64,000 bases of DNA, taken from positions 268,944,575 to 269,008,574 of the forward strand of contig NC_081407.1 in the NCBI RefSeq assembly GCF_030272615.1, read 5' to 3'. Under the pieces are notes generated by a model. The model did not search any database and was not told the origin of the DNA. It was given only the letters and a program-made list of their open reading frames with translations. Source of the DNA: Cryptomeria japonica (taxonomy: Eukaryota > Streptophyta > Pinopsida > Cupressales > Cupressaceae). How positions within the stretch are numbered: the first letter of the stretch is position 1; the number at the start of each line of letters is the position of its first letter. Shown piece by piece: positions 23,104 to 34,555 of this stretch. The translations under genes were made by a program, and so were the position numbers.

Positions 23104-24102
23104 CTTAGATAAATCAATAGATTCACAAAGACAAACCAAAATTATAAAATGGGTGAAGAAAATTTACATTTGAAAATGAAGAGTGAAGAACGCTACATAG
23201 GAAAACAAACCTTAGGCTAGATATTAAAGGACGTGTTTACTAAAATGTAGGGGAATACAACACACCCTATAGTTAGTTTAGGCGATCTAACTAATGAATG
23301 CAACAAATATAATTATAACTAATTTGATTAATAGCTAAGATAATACACGCAAATGATAAATTGAAGGGGGTTAGAAATGTTTATCTCTTTTGTTGTTGTC
23401 TTTCTATAGTTGACTATGAATATTTTATTATATAATATGATTGACAATTAGGACCAAGAAATTGATATTGTTTATGCACTAGTTTTACTATGAAATTTTT
23501 TTACCATGAATATGTGATTGCTCTAGATCAAGTTATGCCCATAGTTTAGTCCTTGGACACTTTGTGCCAATGCATATTTTTCCTGTATTGGTATGATCTT
23601 TGAAGCCTATGGGATTTGCTTGCATTTTTTTGTACATATGTTTGAAAGAGGGGTGGTGTTGAATTTTTTTATAGGGGTTTTATAATGCACATAGAGGGAA
23701 GGATTATGGCTTCCTTGATAACTTTCCAAAACCCTTTTGCTGACGTACAAAGATTTTAAACACACCATTCAAGGAATGCAATTGTCTATGATATTGAAGC
23801 AATGATACAATTTATCAAAGCAAGAATGCATGCAATGCTTTGTAATACGACCTTTCAATGATTTTTTTCAATGAGTACTAATGACCTATGAATTTCCTTA
23901 ATTACAAGATTCTAGAAGCTCATCTCAAGATGGTTTGGTGTGCATGTTGACACTTGTAAGTTTAAATTCTAAAAAAGTTGGTCGTAGAAGTAAACAAAAA
24001 AATGAATTTTAAAATATATGGATGAGGATAGGGTCATACCTACAAGGTAGTCCAAGGTAAATGAAATATCATGGGAGGTCGAACCCATACCATTAGGAAT
24101 TG
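23104..24102. other. no gene seen; flank between copia and LINE
   Basis: AT-rich sequence with no supported coding region, RNA gene or repeat. The first part may be the outer part of the gypsy LTR interrupted at 8723, but no diagnostic end is visible. Confidence 0.5.
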
Positions 24103-24118
24103 GGAATGGCTAGTTGAT

Positions 24119-24233
24119 ATTTTTTCTTTTTTGAATAAAGGGGTAAAAACTTTATTGAAAATCAGAATCAAGAATTACAAAAGAGAACCAGAGCCTCAAA
24201 GCCACAGAAAGGAACCACAAGCCCAACCAAAGA
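24119..24233 (-). other. LINE 3' untranslated region and poly(A) tail
   Basis: On the minus strand AATAAA lies at 24156-24151. The end is an A-rich run (complement of TTTTTTCTTTTTT, 24121-24132) directly next to the target duplication. This is the tail from which target-primed reverse transcription would begin. Confidence 0.85.
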
Positions 24234-27200
24234 TCAACGAGCTTCATAACTATCCATATCCTCAGCAATGATCTTATGCAAGTCTTGACAGTAATCCGAG
24301 GAGAGATGCTCCCAACCTTCAACTTTCCAATCATCACCATGTTCCGAGACCCACTTAGCCAAACAATCAGCTGCTCTATTCCATTCACGAGGAATGTGGA
24401 TGAAAGACACCTTCTCAATCATAGTACTAATTTGTAGAATCTGGTGAACAATCCCTACCAACTGCTCATGAATCCCATTATCCTTCTGCTCAATCAACAG
24501 GTTAACAATAATTTGCAAATCTGATTCGCAGATAACCTTCCGCCACCTCAACTCCAAGGCACGCTCTAGGGCATAGAAAATTGCTAATCCCTCCATAAAG
24601 TTATTAGACTTCTGCCCTTTATGCACCGAGAAGAAGAAAACCACCTCCCCCATACTATCCCTACCAACACCACAAATCCCAACAGAGCCTAGCTTGCCCC
24701 TAGAGGAGCCATTGGTGTTAATCTTGATAGACTCGTCTTGAGGGGGCTTCCACCTTCCCACCCTTAGAAGCTTCTTCAAAGAACATCTACCTCTCCTGAC
24801 ACAAGATGAGGTGGGATACATCTCCTGCAAACCCAACCTACTCACAATATCAACCTCACCTCTATCTAGAGGAAAATTCACCTCACATTTAGCTTCCACC
24901 ATCTCCTAAATCATAACAATGATTTTATTCCACACTTGCTAAACTAATAGTCTGACCTCCCTAAAGATCCTCCTGTTCCTCTCTAGCTAGATCTACCACA
25001 GTATGAAAATGGGCCCAATATGCCAGACACTCTGGAGAAAGGAGGACAAAATAGGAGGTTTGCCCAAACTGCTCCAAAACTCCACCAACGAATCCGCGTG
25101 AACACAAGGATGCTTCCACACCCCCCACCAATAATGCCAAATAAGCAGCGAGAAAGGGCATCTGAAGAACAGATGTGAGGAATCCTCCTCCCCATTACCA
25201 CACAAAACACATATGGAAGGCCCAAGGAATCCTCGCTTGCGAATATTGTCCCAAGTTAGGCATCTATTCAAAGACAAAGTCCAAGCAAAACAGTTACACT
25301 TCGCCCAAGAAAAATTATTCCACACATGTTTCCACCAGTGCACCTCCCTCCCCTCAAATCTACGGGACAACAGCTCCTGGTACCCAGTAGCCACAATAAA
25401 GATTCCCTTAGGATTCGGGGACCAAGCAAGTCTATCACTACCCTTGAGGGAACTACAATGTCTACTCGCCAAAATGCCATGCTAAGCACACTCTTTATCC
25501 ATCCCAACAACCGACCATTCATTAGGAGCCTTCCACCGCTCCAACTCCAATCGCCCACACCTATAAACAACCTTGAAGTCACTCACCCTAGACCAACCTG
25601 CCTCCAGAAACCTCTAGCAAAGATTCCCAAGGTTAGGAAACCAATCAAGGATGGGGGGTATCCATCCCAAGAGTCAAACCAGAAAAGGACCTCTTCCCCC
25701 TCTTACATAACCAGAAAAGTCCTTCCTTTATAAGAGAAGCCCCTTTCTTGAGACTACTCCAAATCATTGAGCCTTTTCCCTCAAGTGGGTATCTTGGGAT
25801 TTCCTCCTTTGGGATCCTCTACATATATTTGTAGGCCAAAATCCTAGCCCAACCTCGATCCTATTCAACACACAACCTCCAGTACAATTTAGTCATCAAA
25901 GCCTCCCCAAATAAAATAGACTGCCTTAAGCCAAGCCCACTTAACTTTTTTAAGATACACACCAAGTCCCAATTGACAAGACACCATTTGTAGGAGGACA
26001 AATTGCCTATCCATAAGAATTCCCTTGCTAGAGAATCCAATCCCTTCAAGAACCACTTAGGGGCCACTTGGAGCATACACCGATAAATTAGAGAGCCTGA
26101 ACCACCGACTAGATCAATTGAACCCTCCCAGCAAAGGACAACCATCTGTGTGTCCAATGTTCAACCTTCATGTGAAATTTGTCCAAGATACCCTGCCACG
26201 AATCCCTGGGAGGACTACCAGGAGAGATAGGAATACCTAGGTAAGTCAAGGGAAGAGAACCAACCTGGAATCTCAAGATATGAGAAATCCTCCTCTGAAT
26301 AGTTCAAGGTGTGTTGAAGAAGAGAATGGAAGATTTATCCTCATTGATCAACTGGCCCGAAGCCACAAGATAAACATCCAAAACTTTATGCAAATTTGTA
26401 GCTTCTCTGATCCGAGCTAATCCCATCAGAGTCGTGTCATCAAAAAACTGCAAATGGGATTGTGGAATCAAGTCATTACCCCAACTCCAACCATGAATAA
26501 TACCAAGACCCACATTATGCTTAATCAGCCTTCCCAGACCCTCAACCAAAAGAATGAATAAGTATAGGGAGAGGGGGTCCCCTTGGTGAAGACCCCTAGA
26601 TGCACCAAACAATTCAGTATGATCTCCATTAGTTAGCATAGAGAAGAAGGTAGACGTAACACAACTCATTAACCATTGGGTCCATTCATCAGCAAAGCCA
26701 AAAGCCCTAAGGATCTTCTAGAGAAAGGACCAACGAACTTTATCATAAGCCTTAGCCATATCCAACTTAATAAACATAGCTTTTTCCTTGGAGGTTGCCA
26801 TAGAATGAATGGTCTCTGTAGCAATGACCACACCATCCAAGATTTGGCGACCTTCCACGAACCCACTCTGCTCCTCGGAGATGACATCCCCAAGCCAATT
26901 CTTCAGCCTTTCCTCTATCAACTTAGCAATGATCTTATAAATCACATTACAGAGAGAGATAGGGCGGAACTAGCATAACCGATCAGCCCCATCACACTTG
27001 GGGATTAGCGCAATGAAAGTTGCATTCAAAGCATGAAGCATCTGCTTATTCCTTTGGGACGCTTGGACCACCTCCAATTAGTCCAATTTGATAATATCCC
27101 AGAAATCTTGAAAGAACTCAACTGGAAATCCATCCACTCCAGGGGCTTTTCCTTTCCTCATGTGGAAAACAATCCTCTCAAGTTCTTCCAGCAAAATAGG

Positions 27201-28492
27201 GCCCATGAGTTTCTCATTCATCTCCCTAGTAACTAGAGAAGGAATACAAGCAAGAACCCGATTCTCCTCTTTCGATTCCCCCTGAGTATCCTCGCTAAAG
27301 AGGGATTGAAAATACTGTAAAGACTCCCTAGAAATTTCCTGCAAGGATAAACATTGCTAACCTCTATCATTGACCAGAACATGAACGAAATTACCATGTT
27401 TTCTTGCTTTCACTGAATTGAAGAAGAACACAGTACTCTTGTCCCTCACTTGAATCCAATCAATACGAGCTCTCTGTTTCCAGTAGATTTCCTCCCTAAG
27501 CTCCCATTCCTCTAAAGCCTTGACTGCCCTGTCTTCCTCCCCAAGCAAGGCTTCAGACAAATCGTCCTCTCTTATTTCACTGGTAATGCCATTCAACACT
27601 ATTTGAGCAACTATCTTAGCATGAAAAATATTCCCGAAACACTGGCGGTTCCACAAAAGTGTACATAGCAGTGCCAAAGGTTGGCCTCCATTTCCTCCAC
27701 CACTCTGCAACATGATCCTACAAAGAAGGATCCCGTAATCACATAAGTTGGAATTTGAATGAAGGAGAGTGAGCGCCCCGAGAAGAAGAAGACACCAACT
27801 TTATGGGCCAGTGGTCCGACGCTCTCCAATCTAGAATCTCAGAACATTTGGACCACTCCCCACCAACCCAAAAACTAGAAACCAAAAAGCGATCCCACCT
27901 CTCCGCAATCCAATACTCCCCTACCCTCTTGTTGTTCCAAGTGAACAAACCATTACCAAGCTTAATGTCAACAAGATGCAAAGATGATATACTATCTCGA
28001 AGAAGGAAAGAAGAAGGTTCCAATCACATAACACCACCCTTCTTCTCACTCAACTTTAAGATGGCATTGAAATCACCCACCATAATCCATGGATGAAAAG
28101 GGAATAACCTTCACATAAAATAAATATGAGACCATAAATTCTGCTTACCCCGAAGATCAGTGGGGGCATAATTGCTAGTAAACAAGATATATTCCCCAGT
28201 CTCAAGACTAGAGGCAACCCTAGATAAAGAAGATCTGGAGGCAACCCACCAAATAGGACGAATCCTCAAGGGGTTCCAAAGACAGGCCACCCCTCTAGAG
28301 GAGCCAACTGCCCCAATACCTGACACTGGCTTCTCCCCCATAGCTTCAACACCAAACCCAACATACTTTCCACATAAAGTTTAGTTTCCTGGAAGAAAAG
28401 GACATCAGGAGAATGACTCCTTATCAACTCTTGAACAACTTTTTTCTAGGGCCACTGTTCAAGCCCCTCACATTCCATGATAGCAGAATCAT
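24234..28492 (-). pseudogene. LINE ORF2: endonuclease, reverse transcriptase, zf-RVT, RNase H
   Basis: ORF2 starts at an ATG at 28492 overlapping the ORF1 stop. Domains in order: APE-type endonuclease (SWNVRGLN at the start, FQETK, and ASDHWPI near 27800); reverse transcriptase at about 27250-26300 (KAPGVDGFP, KLDMAKAYDKVRW, GLHQGDPLS); a zinc-binding zf-RVT region (CVLCGNGEEDSSHLFFRCP, about 25220-25150); and a C-terminal RNase H (ESD, then REWNRAADCLAKW). The polymerase box reads FFDD (26447-26436) where FADD is usual. The first RNase H acid is asparagine (INTNGSS, near 24713). Many stops and shifts break the frame, several of them TAG where glutamine is expected (26718, 26970). It would nick target DNA and prime cDNA synthesis in the nucleus. 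Confidence 0.88.
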
Positions 28493-29918
28493 CTCGGGGG
28501 ATTGGAAACATGAGAATCCAATGTCTTTATTGAGCCTAACTCAACCAAATTCTCCCCCATCAATTTGATCTTATCTAAATCCTTCTTTCTGCAAACTTTC
28601 GAAATCTTCTCCGTTGCTCCTTTCTTAATGTCCTTCTGATGGAGACCCAAATGTAAGGAGATCTTCTTACTTTTGACCCCAGCAGGTTCCAATTTTAGAG
28701 TTGCAGGAGAACCATCCCCTCCAGCCAACTTCACTTCAACACCAAACATTGGTCCCAATTGAGTCACTACTAGCTGATCCATCTCCATTTGCTGACTCCC
28801 AACTACTTGCGGAGCCTGGGTAGAGTCCCAATTCACACTATCGGGGATTGACCCTGATGCACCCTGATCCAATTGAATTAACCTCGAGCTCACCTCCTGT
28901 TGGCTAAGGTCATCCAAGGCTTCAAATCTATTAAAGGTATCCTCCTCCTGTCTCTCCTGAAGGGACCTCTTTTGTCCTCGATTCCTGTTCTTTGTCTTAA
29001 CTAGGACAAAACCATCAACACCCACTACTTCATCAGACATGACAACTTTTTCTTTATCAGCCCCATCTAGGTTACGGGTCGGCTGTTGAGGTTGGCGCAC
29101 CACCGGTTTATACCTAGGACACTTGCGCTGCAAATGACCATACTCATGACACAGACGACACCAAAATGGTAAAGTCTCATAATCCAACCGTTGAACCCAA
29201 AAATAAGAGCCCACACACATATCTATAGCATCTGGCAAGGGCTTACTAAGATCAATTTCAACACAGATACGAGCAAAAGTCATTACCTTTCTCCCCAAGG
29301 TTTGCGTTGAGGATCCAACTGGCTTCCCAAGCACTGAAGCGAGCATCTACAACACATCCTCCTAACAACATTCCATTGGAAAACACGGTAAATGAACCCA
29401 CACTAAGACCCTGTTCGGGAGCTCCTCCGAAGGGTTAAAACCCGCATGCCAAGGTTTGATGAACAACCCCACCTGGTTGTAAAAATACGGGCCTCCATCA
29501 AAAACCCTATTGCGATCCTCCATGCGGTTGAATGTAACCATGAAGTAGTTGTTTGCCAACAACATATAATCTCCATTTCCCTTTCCGGTGCCCAAGTCCT
29601 CTAAGTCTAGTTCTCCAAAAACTGCAGAGAAACCCTCATCCCCAAAAACTTGCAATATAACGAGTGTTTTGAAAAGTATTCAACATCTTTAGCTATCATC
29701 TCCGGAGGAATAACCAACCTTGGCTTCTCACCGCATCTCTCCAAACAACCATTAATCTTTGTAATCCAAGAGCCACCAGCACTACCAAACCCCGAATCTG
29801 AGACAAAAAGATTATTATCAAAGGTCTTGACACTTTGGGATGGGGGTTTTGAACCCACCGCAACACGGAAATCCATGTCGGTAGATGCCTTCGAAGCCTT
29901 TCTACCAAAACTAGACAT
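28489..29918 (-). pseudogene. LINE ORF1: DUF4283 plus zf-CCHC_4 RNA-binding protein
   Basis: Starts at the ATG at 29918. The N-terminal part (29918-29607) shifts frame near 29640 into the DUF4283-like domain (29655-29362). Two TAG codons (29362 and 29347) precede the third part, which holds the zinc knuckle CRLCHEYGHLQRKC at 29160-29119. The C-terminus is basic and ends at TGA 28489, where ATGA overlaps the ORF2 start. ORF1 proteins of plant L1 elements bind element RNA. Both TAGs stand where glutamine fits the family pattern. Confidence 0.85.
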
Positions 29919-30288
29919 TGCACCTCACGATAAACCCACACCCCAAAGGGAGATGAGCAAGGGATCCACACACCCCTGCAAGGCACCAAACACCCCCCTC
30001 CCGAGCTCCACCACAGGGCAGAACGGACCACAACCCCCCTTCCCCACAGACTATCCATGAACCCACAGGGAAACCCGAGCCCCTGCCACACGTAGCACCG
30101 ACCCACCTCCCGTAGGCCACCGCACCTCCACCAACACCCGCTACCCCGTAAGCCGACCCTCCCCTCCCTACACGAAAAATCACCACCCTCCCCCTGACAC
30201 ACCAACAAGCAGATACTGCTCGTGAGCTAGGGCTTTGATGCCTTAGCTCGAGCCTTGCAACCTTCCTTCGTGCATGGCTCCATCCCCT
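29919..30288 (-). other. LINE 5' leader
   Basis: About 370 bp, clearly more GC-rich than its surroundings, with G-rich runs on the minus strand. This is the usual place for the LINE internal promoter. Short open frames here have no similarity I recognise and are probably chance. Confidence 0.6.
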
Positions 30289-30304
30289 GGAATGGCTAGT
30301 TGAT

Positions 30305-31157
30305 TACTAAGTTTCAAGACTGAAGTTAATTTGTGTGTTAAACATGACAAAATTGACCATTATGCCAATATCTTTAACACAACACCAAAAATATGTTTCC
30401 AATAATAAAATATAAGAACAACTACATTTTTATCCTTTAAACAATCATACTTGCTTACTACATTAATATAATATATCTTTAAATAAATATTTCTAACATC
30501 AAAACACTATTGCCATCAAAATGAAAATATTAATAGGTTAAATTTTAAATAATTATTAACTCATAGCTTTCTTTGTAAATTTTAAACCAAAAATTATAAA
30601 AATTTTGTTTCATACAAGGAACTATTATTCAATTCTTAAAATTACAAGAAAATATATTCTTTCCAATACAACAAAATAATATCAAGTAAACAATCTCATC
30701 ATCCATATTGGAGAATCCACTGCACTTCAACGTTGCAGATTGCAGCATAACATTAAGTTTGCTGTGTTTAAAAGTAGGAATCTATTTCGTCTAACTTCCC
30801 CGAGGATTGAACTGAAAGCCAACGAAATCAACAGGACTTGAATGTTGAACTCTGTGAAAGTAGTGTTTTCAACAACCGATCTTGGAGTTATGGGTAACAA
30901 GTAGAATTATAAAAATGTAACAATTAACAGATCATTTTCGTGCAAATGGGTGCTTCTCAGCAGTAGCACCTATTCAATGGCATTTGGAAGTCAAAATCTA
31001 ATTAAAAAACTGAAAGATGCATCAGTAAGCGGACGTTCCTGCTAAATTGTTTGCTAAAATTCATAGCTCTGCTAGCACTCCCAATTTTCTTGATGAAATA
31101 CAGACCGAGAAACAAAAGAATTTTAAGCAAAAGCTATGTCTTAGCTTTCGCATCTCA
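30305..31157. other. upstream region of the PPR gene
   Basis: AT-rich, no coding sequence. It must hold the PPR promoter and 5' leader, but no convincing TATA box or other element stands out. An in-frame TAA at 31026 bounds the PPR frame upstream. The LINE insertion ends at 30304. Confidence 0.5.
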
Positions 31158-33431
31158 ATGATGGGATTTCGCTTCACATCAATACTATCCTCCTCTGCTA
31201 CGGCTATCATCAAATACTATGCAGGAATGCTGGAAGAATGCGTCAATTTGAGAAGCCTACAAGATGGCAGGAAAATTCATGCCCTTATCATTACTAAGGG
31301 TTTATTTCAGGCAGAATCTGTATATATTTTAAACCATCTGGTTAACATGTATACCAGGTGCGGTGGTTTGTTCGATGCACGCAAAGTGTTTGACAAAATG
31401 CCTCAACGAAATGTGTTCTCATGGAATACTATGCTTGCAGGATATACAAGAAACGGGTGTATGGAGGATGCGCGCCAACTGTTTGAAGAAATGGCTGAGC
31501 GAGATGTGATATCGTGGAATGCAATGATTGGAGGCTATTTGCGCGGAGGTCAGGGTGATGAAGCCATGAATATTTTTCAGCACATGCGCCAACAAGGAGC
31601 AATGCCGGACTGGATCACTTTGACAACTGTTGTGGGTATCTGCTCGGGGAAATTGGGTATTGCAGAGGGAAAACAGGTTCATGCTTGTGCTATTAGACTT
31701 GGGCTTGAGGGTGATGTCTATGTGGGGAATGCGCTTATAGATATGTATTCCAAACTGGGTTGCATGGAAAATGCATACAAAGTGTTCGATACAATGCCTC
31801 AGCCAAGTACTGTGTCTTTTAATGCTATGATAGCTGGTTATGCAAGATGCAATAACATAGAGTTTGCTCGTCGATTGTTTGATAAAATGCCGGAGAGAGA
31901 TTATATATCTTGGACGACAATGATTACTGGATATGCCCAGCTTGGGTTTGCAGACAATGCACTTCAACTCTTTGCACAAATGAGGCATGCTAGTTTGAAG
32001 GTTGATCAGTTTACGTTTGGCAGTGTTCTTAATGCATGTGGTAGCATTCTGTCTTTGGACCTAGGTAAGCAGGTTCATGCTTATGCCATTGCAACTGCCT
32101 TTGAATCAGATGTCTTCGTGGGAAGTGCTCTGGTAGACATGTATGGAAAATGCAAGAGCATAGAGGATGCACGGCAAGTTTTTGATGAAATGCCTAAGCG
32201 TAACATAGTTTCATGGACTGCAATCATTGTAGGATTTGCCCAAAGTGGGCATGGTGAGGATGCCTTGAAACATTTTATTCAAATGCTAAGAGTGGGGTTG
32301 AAACCTGACGAATTTGCTGTTGCCAGTGTTCTTAGTGCATGTGCAAGCCTTGCTGTCCTAGAAGAGGGAAGACAGGTTCATTTATACATCATCAACACTG
32401 GACTAGAATCACGTGTGCCGGTTGGCAATTCTCTTATTACGATGTATTCTAAATGTGGAAGCATTGTTGATGCTCGCTGCGCCTTTAACAATATGATGGA
32501 ACGAGATGAAGTCTCGTGGACTGCGATGATTGCAGGATATGGTCAGCATGGGTGTGGCATGGAAACCCTTCAACTATTTGAACAAATGATATCGGCTGGC
32601 ATGAAGCCAGACCAGGTAACCTTTATTGGTGTTCTTTCTGCATGCAGTAGGGCAGGTCTAGTGGATGAGGGTTGTAGATATTTTGATTCAATGAGGGAAA
32701 TTCATTGTATAGAACCAACTGTGGAGCATCATGCTTGTATGATTGATCTTCTAGGTCGTGCTGGGCACTTGGATAAGGTAGAGAAGTTTATCGATGAAAT
32801 GCAATGTGAACTTGATGTTGTTGGATGGGCTACTTTGCTTGGTGTCTGCAGAATTCATGGCAACATATCTCTAGGGAAGCGTGCAGCAAAACACCTTTTT
32901 GAGTTGGAACCAGAGAACCCTTCAGCATATGTACTTTTATCAAATATGTGTGCTGCAGGGGAGAGATGGAATGATGTTGCCAATGTTAGAAAATTGATGA
33001 AATCTAAAGGAGTGAAAAAGGAGCCTGGATGCAGCTGGATCAGATTCCAGAATAGGGTTCATTCATTTGTGGCAGATGACAGATCACATCCACAAACAGA
33101 GAAGATTTATGCAACGCTAGAAAAACTAGCTGAACAGATGAAAGACGAAGGATATGTTCCTGACACGAGCTCTGTGCTGCATAATATAGATGATGATGAC
33201 AAGGAACATGCTTTGTGCTACCATAGTGAACGAGTAGCCATTGCTTTTGCTTTGCTCAATATCCCTGAAGGGATACCTATTCGAATTGTGAAGAACCTCC
33301 GAGTATGTGATGATTGCCATGCCGCTACAAAATTCATCTCCAAGATTGTATCGCGAGAAATTATCGTTAGGGATTCTAACCGTTACCACCACTTTATTGA
33401 TGGATTATGTTCATGCAGAGATTATTGGTGA
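31158..33431 (+). CDS. PPR protein, PLS class with E and DYW domains (757 aa), intact
   Basis: An uninterrupted frame without introns. The first ATG after the upstream in-frame TAA is 31158; extending further would need a TTG at 31047. The N-terminus (MMGFRFTSILSSS) suits an organelle-targeting peptide. About a dozen PPR motifs of the P, L and S types follow, many with the SWN/SWT...MI.GY signature. E/E+ domains start near residue 560 (WATLLGVCRIHG). The C-terminal DYW cytidine-deaminase domain has HSE at residue 689, CDDCH at 717-721, and ends CSCRDYW with all zinc and catalytic residues present. Such proteins bind a specific organellar transcript and edit C to U in mitochondria or plastids. 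The RNA target cannot be predicted by eye. It is the only intact cellular gene in the window. A 40-bp tandem array begins in its last codons. Confidence 0.95.
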   Translation: MMGFRFTSILSSSATAIIKYYAGMLEECVNLRSLQDGRKIHALIITKGLFQAESVYILNHLVNMYTRCGGLFDARKVFDKMPQRNVFSWNTMLAGYTRNGCMEDARQLFEEMAERDVISWNAMIGGYLRGGQGDEAMNIFQHMRQQGAMPDWITLTTVVGICSGKLGIAEGKQVHACAIRLGLEGDVYVGNALIDMYSKLGCMENAYKVFDTMPQPSTVSFNAMIAGYARCNNIEFARRLFDKMPERDYISWTTMITGYAQLGFADNALQLFAQMRHASLKVDQFTFGSVLNACGSILSLDLGKQVHAYAIATAFESDVFVGSALVDMYGKCKSIEDARQVFDEMPKRNIVSWTAIIVGFAQSGHGEDALKHFIQMLRVGLKPDEFAVASVLSACASLAVLEEGRQVHLYIINTGLESRVPVGNSLITMYSKCGSIVDARCAFNNMMERDEVSWTAMIAGYGQHGCGMETLQLFEQMISAGMKPDQVTFIGVLSACSRAGLVDEGCRYFDSMREIHCIEPTVEHHACMIDLLGRAGHLDKVEKFIDEMQCELDVVGWATLLGVCRIHGNISLGKRAAKHLFELEPENPSAYVLLSNMCAAGERWNDVANVRKLMKSKGVKKEPGCSWIRFQNRVHSFVADDRSHPQTEKIYATLEKLAEQMKDEGYVPDTSSVLHNIDDDDKEHALCYHSERVAIAFALLNIPEGIPIRIVKNLRVCDDCHAATKFISKIVSREIIVRDSNRYHHFIDGLCSCRDYW

Positions 33432-33573
33432 TGCAAGCAATGAATTGTGTTTTTGCGGAGATTATTGATGGGTTTAGTGATGAATTGTGTCTTTGCCGAG
33501 ATTATTGGTGGTGCTAACAACAGAATGTGTTCTTTCACAGATTATAGTTGATGCTAGGAAGGAAGTTTTGCTG
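33394..33573 (+). repeat. 40-bp tandem array grown from the PPR 3' coding end
   Basis: Four units start at 33414, 33454, 33494 and 33534, exactly 40 bp apart. Unit 1 contains the real final codons for CRDYW and the stop. Units 2-4 lie in the 3' untranslated region and still show GAGATTATTG or close variants. The sequence before unit 1 (GATGGATTATGTTCA) is also echoed at the end of each unit, so the source was the coding end itself. As 40 is not a multiple of three, the copies are out of frame with each other. Confidence 0.88.
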
Positions 33574-34522
33574 TTTCCACCATTGGCTTTTTCTTTGCAG
33601 CATATTTCCAATGTTTGTGAAATACTGAAGTTGGCAATGGCGGCATAGCATTCCAATTTCCAACGCAATATGTAAAATATCAGGGTTTCATGTCCAAATG
33701 ATTTTGGGGGAATTAATTCATTCAATTTTGTCAGGTGCAAACATCTTGAAAATAACAGCAGTTAGGAGTGACAACCATGTTTTATCCAAACTGACAAGCT
33801 GTAAAAAGTTGATCCCTCATAGAGATTCAATTTTTAACCGAACACATTAACCTTTGAAATACCATGTAAGATAATTTGAGCTTGCAAAAAATAATTTCAA
33901 ACATTTATTTAGAAGTATTTTCTCCCGCAGGTTTATATTTTTTTGGCCAACACAATGGAGTTATAAAAATTCCTGCATGGCCATTCTCTCAGTTATTAAG
34001 TTGACACCAGAGATCATTTGCCAGCAAAAATAATGCAAGCACATGATTTTGCTGGAATGTGTCTTAAACATATAGAAGCTATATAATAGTACATTAAAAC
34101 ATTCCAAAGAAAAGTTTTGATTACCATCAACTATATATTCTATTTGTATGAATTCTTGTTTTGGTTGACTAATAAAAGATACAACATTGAGGTCTAGCAA
34201 TAGTATTAGAGTATATTGAATAAAAAATGGAAGGGGTTAAATACTAGCAATTACATCTTGGTGGGCAATGGGTATACCAAAGAGGTGTGGAAGGTCAATT
34301 AGGGAAAAAAATGGTCTATTTTTTTGCATACATTTGTGTAAAACATGAGGTTGGTAGGCCATTCAGAAAATGATGTTATTTGTGTAACAAAGGTTTCAAT
34401 CGAGAAGTGATAGCTTCAGATCAAATGTGTATACACTTAGAAGGATCCAATCATAACTTAAACAAAACCTTTGAATCAGAAATATAATAAAGCTCCATTA
34501 CCAGCAAGCTCATGTTATGTTG
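33574..34522. other. no gene seen; downstream of PPR
   Basis: AT-rich sequence that probably holds the PPR 3' untranslated region at its start. No coding sequence, repeat or RNA gene recognised. Confidence 0.5.

Positions 34523-34555
<33 letters not shown>

Larger units (their letters stand above)
24119..30288 (-). mobile_element. full-length L1-type LINE (non-LTR retrotransposon)
   Basis: It is flanked by a perfect 16-bp target duplication GGAATGGCTAGTTGAT at 24103-24118 and 30289-30304. Read on the minus strand: 5' leader (30288-29919), ORF1 (29918-28489), ORF2 (28492-24234), then a short 3' end with AATAAA and a terminal A-rich run. The 6,170-bp length, complete 5' end and perfect duplication indicate a full-length insertion. 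Both ORFs now carry stops and frameshifts. It landed about 0.85 kb upstream of the PPR start codon. Confidence 0.93.

Noticed and set aside
29650-30208. Plus- and minus-strand open frames of 90-170 codons in the LINE 5' region
   Set aside because: They overlap the LINE leader and ORF1 in other frames and follow its higher GC content.
31047-31157. Extending the PPR protein to 794 residues
   Set aside because: Would require a TTG start; the first ATG is at 31158 and gives a reasonable targeting peptide.
31419-31988. 189-codon minus-strand open frame
   Set aside because: Antisense shadow of the PPR repeats; no independent support.
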